From: Brevundimonas terrae
GTDB taxonomy: Bacteria > Pseudomonadota > Alphaproteobacteria > Caulobacterales > Caulobacteraceae
Length of the DNA: 64,000 nucleotides
NCBI RefSeq assembly: GCF_011761985.1
Contig: NZ_JAASQT010000001.1
Coordinates: forward strand, 496,001-560,000
Direction of reading: 5' to 3'
Below the pieces are notes generated by a model. The model saw nothing but the letters and a program-made list of their open reading frames with translations. It did not search any database and had not been told where the DNA came from. The position numbers and the translations under genes are program-made. Below, piece by piece: positions 62,101 to 64,000 of the stretch. Numbering within the stretch: the stretch's first letter is position 1; each line of letters begins with the position of its first letter.

Positions 62101-64000
62101 TCCATTTGCGGACCCGACACATCGTGTGTCTTCGAGACACTATTATTGGTGGTATCGGTTTCCAGCGTCGTGGTGGTGACCGACGCTGTGTTGGTGTGGG
62201 TGGCCGGGAACGACGTGCTTCCGCCAAACGGATAGCGCGCACGAACCGGCTGGTGAATCTGGTAGGTGACATTACGGGCGATTGTGCCCATCGCGCACTG
62301 GACCAGACCTGACGAATCATCCTTCGTGCAGTTTGCAGTGTTCAGCGTAGAGCTCGGCTCGCCCACCAGTTCGAAGCGTGTCGGATCAATAATATCCGTA
62401 ACAACCACACCGGCGGCCGGGTTCGGCCCCAGGTTGCGCACACTGATTTCATAGGTCGACAACACACCGACCTGCGCCGGATCCGGCGTAATCGATTTAC
62501 CGTTGAGCGTGATGTCGGCAATCGGCGCGATCGTGTACTTGGCCTCGGACTCGTTATTGAGAGTGTCGAGCTCGGTCGTGTCCGGCGACGAAACCCTAGC
62601 CTTGTTGGTGAACTCGCCACTTTCAAACGGGCGGTCAACGCGAACCACCAGAGTGTGGCTGGTTCCGGCGGCTAGATCGGTCAGGTCCCAGCCTATGAGG
62701 CCGGTACCCGCATTATAGCTCATTGTGCCTGCGGTTTTCGAATCCTCTACAACCGCAGTGACCATCGAACCTGCATTCAGATGGTTCGGCAGCAAGTCGG
62801 TTACTTTGACGGTACGCGCAATCTGGCCACCAGCGGCGTTAGCGACTGTCAGGCGTATATAGAAAGAGTTGACGTTATCGGCGACAGTGATTGCCGGTGT
62901 CTGGGTCCACGTCGCCTTGTCGAGGCTGACCTCTTTCACAATGGACAGGTCGGCAGCGTTCGGCGTCGCACGCGTATCAGCGGTCGCACAGTCGTTCGCA
63001 GTATTGCCATCGCCCGGCAAAGCGCCCGAACCGCCGGTCGTTCCAGTGCAGGCCGTGTTCTCCAGATCCATATCCGCGGCATTTCCGGCCTGCGTCTTCA
63101 GGACGAGCGGAATATTGCCGTTAACGGGCAGAGTCCCCGGACCTTCCAGTTCACACGTGATCTGCAAGTTCGTCTGAGAACAGGTCCAGGGCGCATCTGC
63201 CGAAACAAAGGTTTCATTCGCAGTGACCGTATCAACAATACGCAGCGGTGTGCCCACATCATAATTGAGCACCGACGGACCCTTGTTGGTCAGGGTAATC
63301 GTGCTGGTCATGATGCCGTTCGCGGCAACCGGGTTCGGACCCTTGTTCTTTGTCAGGGTCAGGTCGGAACTAGGGGCCGAAATCTGATAGCTGACATTTG
63401 TTTTGTTATTTGACGGGGTCGGATCGGTAACGCCCGCAGGCAGGGTGACATCTGCCGTGTTCACAACCACACCGGCGGTCGGCGCGATCGCTTTGACCGA
63501 AATCGGGAAGTCCTGATTTTGACCCGTCGAGAGGCTGCCCGCTATACAGGTGACCGTCTGGCCTACGGCCGAACATCCTGTCGGAAGCGGCATTACGATC
63601 TGGAATTCAGGCGCGATCACGTCCGTGATCGTCGCACCCGCAACCTCTAGCGGGCCACGGTTGCGGACACCCAGAGTAATAGTGACGTCATCGCCCTCGA
63701 TGATCGAGGCCGGCATGGATTTTTCGGCTTCGAAGTCTGCACCGGGTTCAATCGTCGTCACAACCGCCGGAGCGGAGTTATTGTCGAGCTTCGGATCACG
63801 AACGTCGCTTCCCGAGATTTCCGTGAAGGCATTATTGGTAATCGTACCGCCGGTCGCCAGCACACGCCCCGACACGATCACATCGGGCAGGGCCCCCTGA
63901 ACATCAGGTCCCGTATAATCACAGGTGACCACTGTATTGGCATGCGTACAATTCCAGTTCGTACCGGCCGCAGAAATAAACTCGAAATTGCTGGCGGCGG
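56145..64000 (-). CDS. Giant DUF11/SdrD-B repeat surface protein, 5' end outside the window
   Basis: At least 2617 residues; the frame is open to the right edge. From 64000 down to about 61200 are at least six DUF11-type repeats (segments such as TLTKNKGPNPVAANG; DLAITKNEPSAAYDPVPYG), extracellular Ig-like domains. From about 61160 to 57790 are ten SdrD_B/Cna-B-like repeats, each with a calcium-style DxNxDGxxDxGE loop and ending QPDGYxxG. A carboxypeptidase-regulatory-like domain, another DUF11 domain (TKTTPMVNVVRGGLVPYV) and a last SdrD_B module follow. The final 110 residues (LNAEAFEGSDLRAEFEQQFE; RDRIAKVRRMIRDRW) faintly resemble an OmpA-like fold. No sortase signal. Likely secreted; the signal peptide is outside the window. 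Confidence 0.88.
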   Translation of the reverse strand, partial: AASNFEFISAAGTNWNCTHANTVVTCDYTGPDVQGALPDVIVSGRVLATGGTITNNAFTEISGSDVRDPKLDNNSAPAVVTTIEPGADFEAEKSMPASIIEGDDVTITLGVRNRGPLEVAGATITDVIAPEFQIVMPLPTGCSAVGQTVTCIAGSLSTGQNQDFPISVKAIAPTAGVVVNTADVTLPAGVTDPTPSNNKTNVSYQISAPSSDLTLTKNKGPNPVAANGIMTSTITLTNKGPSVLNYDVGTPLRIVDTVTANETFVSADAPWTCSQTNLQITCELEGPGTLPVNGNIPLVLKTQAGNAADMDLENTACTGTTGGSGALPGDGNTANDCATADTRATPNAADLSIVKEVSLDKATWTQTPAITVADNVNSFYIRLTVANAAGGQIARTVKVTDLLPNHLNAGSMVTAVVEDSKTAGTMSYNAGTGLIGWDLTDLAAGTSHTLVVRVDRPFESGEFTNKARVSSPDTTELDTLNNESEAKYTIAPIADITLNGKSITPDPAQVGVLSTYEISVRNLGPNPAAGVVVTDIIDPTRFELVGEPSSTLNTANCTKDDSSGLVQCAMGTIARNVTYQIHQPVRARYPFGGSTSFPATHTNTASVTTTTLETDTTNNSVSKTHDVSGPQMDLAITKNEPSAAYDPVPYGSQLVYDVRVTNLGPSRASNIIITDTPAPPAGYTMTLAGAPEINPVGASGGNTRYTPPAPSCVPSGSDIQCRLHGTDVSQNYLDARHQVIFRLTFNVVPDAGVPPPTGTLTFSNSVNVISLEQDNITTVQADSQLANNKATQNTTIIPSTDLEVVSKTRITDSPVEINQPVEYKVVVRNNGPSPTTQIRVSDQLPTGWTRVGGETAVGSGGASVSNRECSGTDKVICVLDGTFPGNGDLVTVTFFAKAPDPYDGDLNTDLTNTAEIKPGQDSLGVEISRDSVPTNNTGTAVTQVTESSIAGTVYADNNLNDAIDAGEALSGVTVKLTGTDSFNNAIAERTTTTAANGTFKFERLPAGSYTIVETQPSRYFDRNETAGTAGGVVDNAVYSSAADYNTISAINLPAKTAATDYLFQEIEAAKVSGVIYADMNNDGVHDAGETGFAPTAFKTAPHLELTGTDYAGNAVNLTTNVDANGQYQFTNVPPSNGNPYTVTQLVQPDGASDGLDTNGGTNVVAGSRGRTAPEGIVIGTVAPADNLTGRNFGELLTSTLGGMVFLDPNSDATRDASETSGLSGAIVRLTGTDDMGQVIDCSITTTASGLYQFPVAGHALPLCQVLRPGDYALEITPSSGLTHTGAYLGSLGGTSNGLTGTNTPSAGAAALQVTGIEILAGSDGTKYDFGAIGEGLSGFVYIDRNASGVRDAGEAGIPGVTMTLSGTTASGQDVCTMIVCEVQTDATGGFMYLGVPGSDATGYTLTEQAQHTAPLSSYTDGLEAAGNLGGTVGNDVISNIVLAMGTLGTNYSFGEVAGSLAGSVFIDADNDGVRDAGEAGIEGVEITLTGTTKDGQDICAWRAALDPALSCTIRTDANGNYIFNDMPEGDYSLIETHPGQYADGKEGAGTAGGTTDNSVFNGTPAANTISNITLGAGEKGTDYVFGEQAVVIKGSVYKDIDRDGVRDPEDTPIGGVVIELYENGVLVGTTTTDADGNYSFTDLPSGDYTIRQTQPDGYGSSTPNEVQVNLTPGVEQSIDFGETVSTMSGHVFVDANNDGIRQPGEAPIAGTVVTLTGTDDAGNPVTRTATTNAQGEWVIDDLLSGTYQLVETQPDGFSDGADSAGSVGGTVEADGDRIYDITLPVGTDATDYAFGERGQSLTGTVYVDVDGDGSFTPNDRPLEGVVVELRKPNGELVATTTTNPDGSYSFGNIRGGDYVVVEIQPDGYGNGRENPTNRVPVTIVSDETPPVVNFGERTGSLSGLVYNDTNNNGVRDANEPVIGGVTVTLTGTDARGETVTRTTVTQADGSYVFTDLQGGTYSVTETQPDGYDDGIDTAGTSGGTSDGADTINQIVLAPATDATGYLFGERGAEAAVSGTVWMDTNHNRALDGGEEVLADWTVELFLGDVLMGTALTGSDGGYAFTGVAPGSGYSVRFRHPQNNAVYGGARPNENGTAYTNGTVSPSNPGGATIRDGELADITLQPGATVPQQSLPLDPWGVVYDSVRRTPVQGAIVEINGPAGFDPAKHLVGGESGLRQVVDAKGLYYFQLVSSAPAGVYTLSVTPPNGTYNPIQPSSMLPPCVGPLTVNATPDPMLVSTINGAPPIGTPETCTTGTLTTGYVLTLNLTPGLSANVVNNNIPLDPILEGAIEVTKTTPMVNVVRGGLVPYVVTARNTLAGTVPGVTVTDRVPAGFRYREGSALLDGVAIEPIQNGRLLSWPDLTFAAGETKRFQLILVVGAGVGEGEHTNTAFALNPTVDQIISNIAEATVRIIPDPDFDCTDILGKVFDDRNGNGVQDDGEPGLGGVRLATARGLLITTDAEGRYHITCPMIPNEDRGSNFIVKLDDRTLPTGYRVTSGNPETVRLTRGKFARLNFGASLHRVVRLDLNAEAFEGSDLRAEFEQQFETLLVTLAERPSVLRLAYASQGEDADVIRDRIAKVRRMIRDRWNDAGDRYRLVVEEETVIASTSNDGGVQ
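57790..61160 (-). repeat. Array of ten SdrD_B-type coding repeats
   Basis: Metal-loop motifs recur at about 61100, 60750, 60365, 59960, 59590, 59190, 58905, 58560, 58265 and 57920, spacing 285-415 bases. Exact DNA repeats accompany them: for example CCATAGCCGTCCGGCTGG at 58393-58410 and 59023-59040. The central copies (59.6-58.0 kb) are the most alike and shortest. Confidence 0.85.

Overview
The window looks like a chromosomal segment of an alphaproteobacterium, most likely Caulobacterales or a close relative. Evidence: a complete PhyR/NepR/EcfG/PhyK general stress response locus, a ChvI-ChvG-HprK-EIIA-HPr operon, an Obg-PolA block, a ComF-GrxC-nitrilase-DUF1178 cluster next to UbiG and LysC, high G+C coding with strong third-position bias, frequent TTG/GTG starts and many 4-base gene overlaps. 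The exact genus cannot be fixed from sequence alone. No stretch longer than about 300 bases lacks a gene. I saw no rRNA, tRNA, insertion sequence, prophage or CRISPR array.

Layout. 1-3 kb: 5' part of prmC, yihY and prfA, with yihY facing the other way between two genes that are normally neighbours. 3-5.2 kb: a receiver protein, a TauE/SafE-type exporter and a glutathione transferase. 5.2-11.3 kb: ispG, a RodZ-like gene, ptsP (EI-Ntr) and lysC, all minus strand. 11.4-17.9 kb: ubiG, then lipocalin, GNAT, DUF6265, AraC, DUF1178, nitrilase, grxC and comF on the minus strand, then a divergent methyltransferase. 17.9-21 kb: solitary Flp pilin, then the run ppiC-argJ-mutT. 21-24 kb: secA. 24-29.3 kb: kynureninase-like enzyme, a Zur/Fur-hydrolase-unknown run, SapC and a MaoC-like protein. 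29.4-33.4 kb: general stress response locus. 33.4-39.7 kb: obgE, polA, GNAT, flavoprotein, zinc-ribbon protein. 39.7-45.1 kb: a 570-residue unknown, then chvI-chvG-hprK-EIIA-HPr. 45.1-52.4 kb: accessory metabolism (a VOC-esterase fusion, GST, PepSY protein, GAF/Fis regulator with aldehyde dehydrogenase, urea transporter). 52.5-64 kb: a two-gene surface operon, a giant DUF11/SdrD-B repeat protein that runs off the right edge and a 1212-residue outer membrane barrel protein joined to it by an ATGA overlap.

How the genes work together. Four perfect EcfG-type promoters (GGAAC-N16/17-CGTT) and one near match are visible. Two are back to back between phyR and nepR-ecfG-phyK. One is at the end of phyK, ahead of a 45-codon entericidin-like lipoprotein gene. 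One lies directly ahead of yihY. The near match lies ahead of the lipocalin. This predicts a local stress regulon of envelope proteins. EI-Ntr (ptsP), HPr, EIIA and HprK together give most of a regulatory phosphotransfer chain, physically linked to the ChvGI envelope two-component system. The best candidate for an undescribed system is the giant repeat protein plus barrel pair at the right edge: it looks like a surface structure with its own outer-membrane partner, and its function is unknown.
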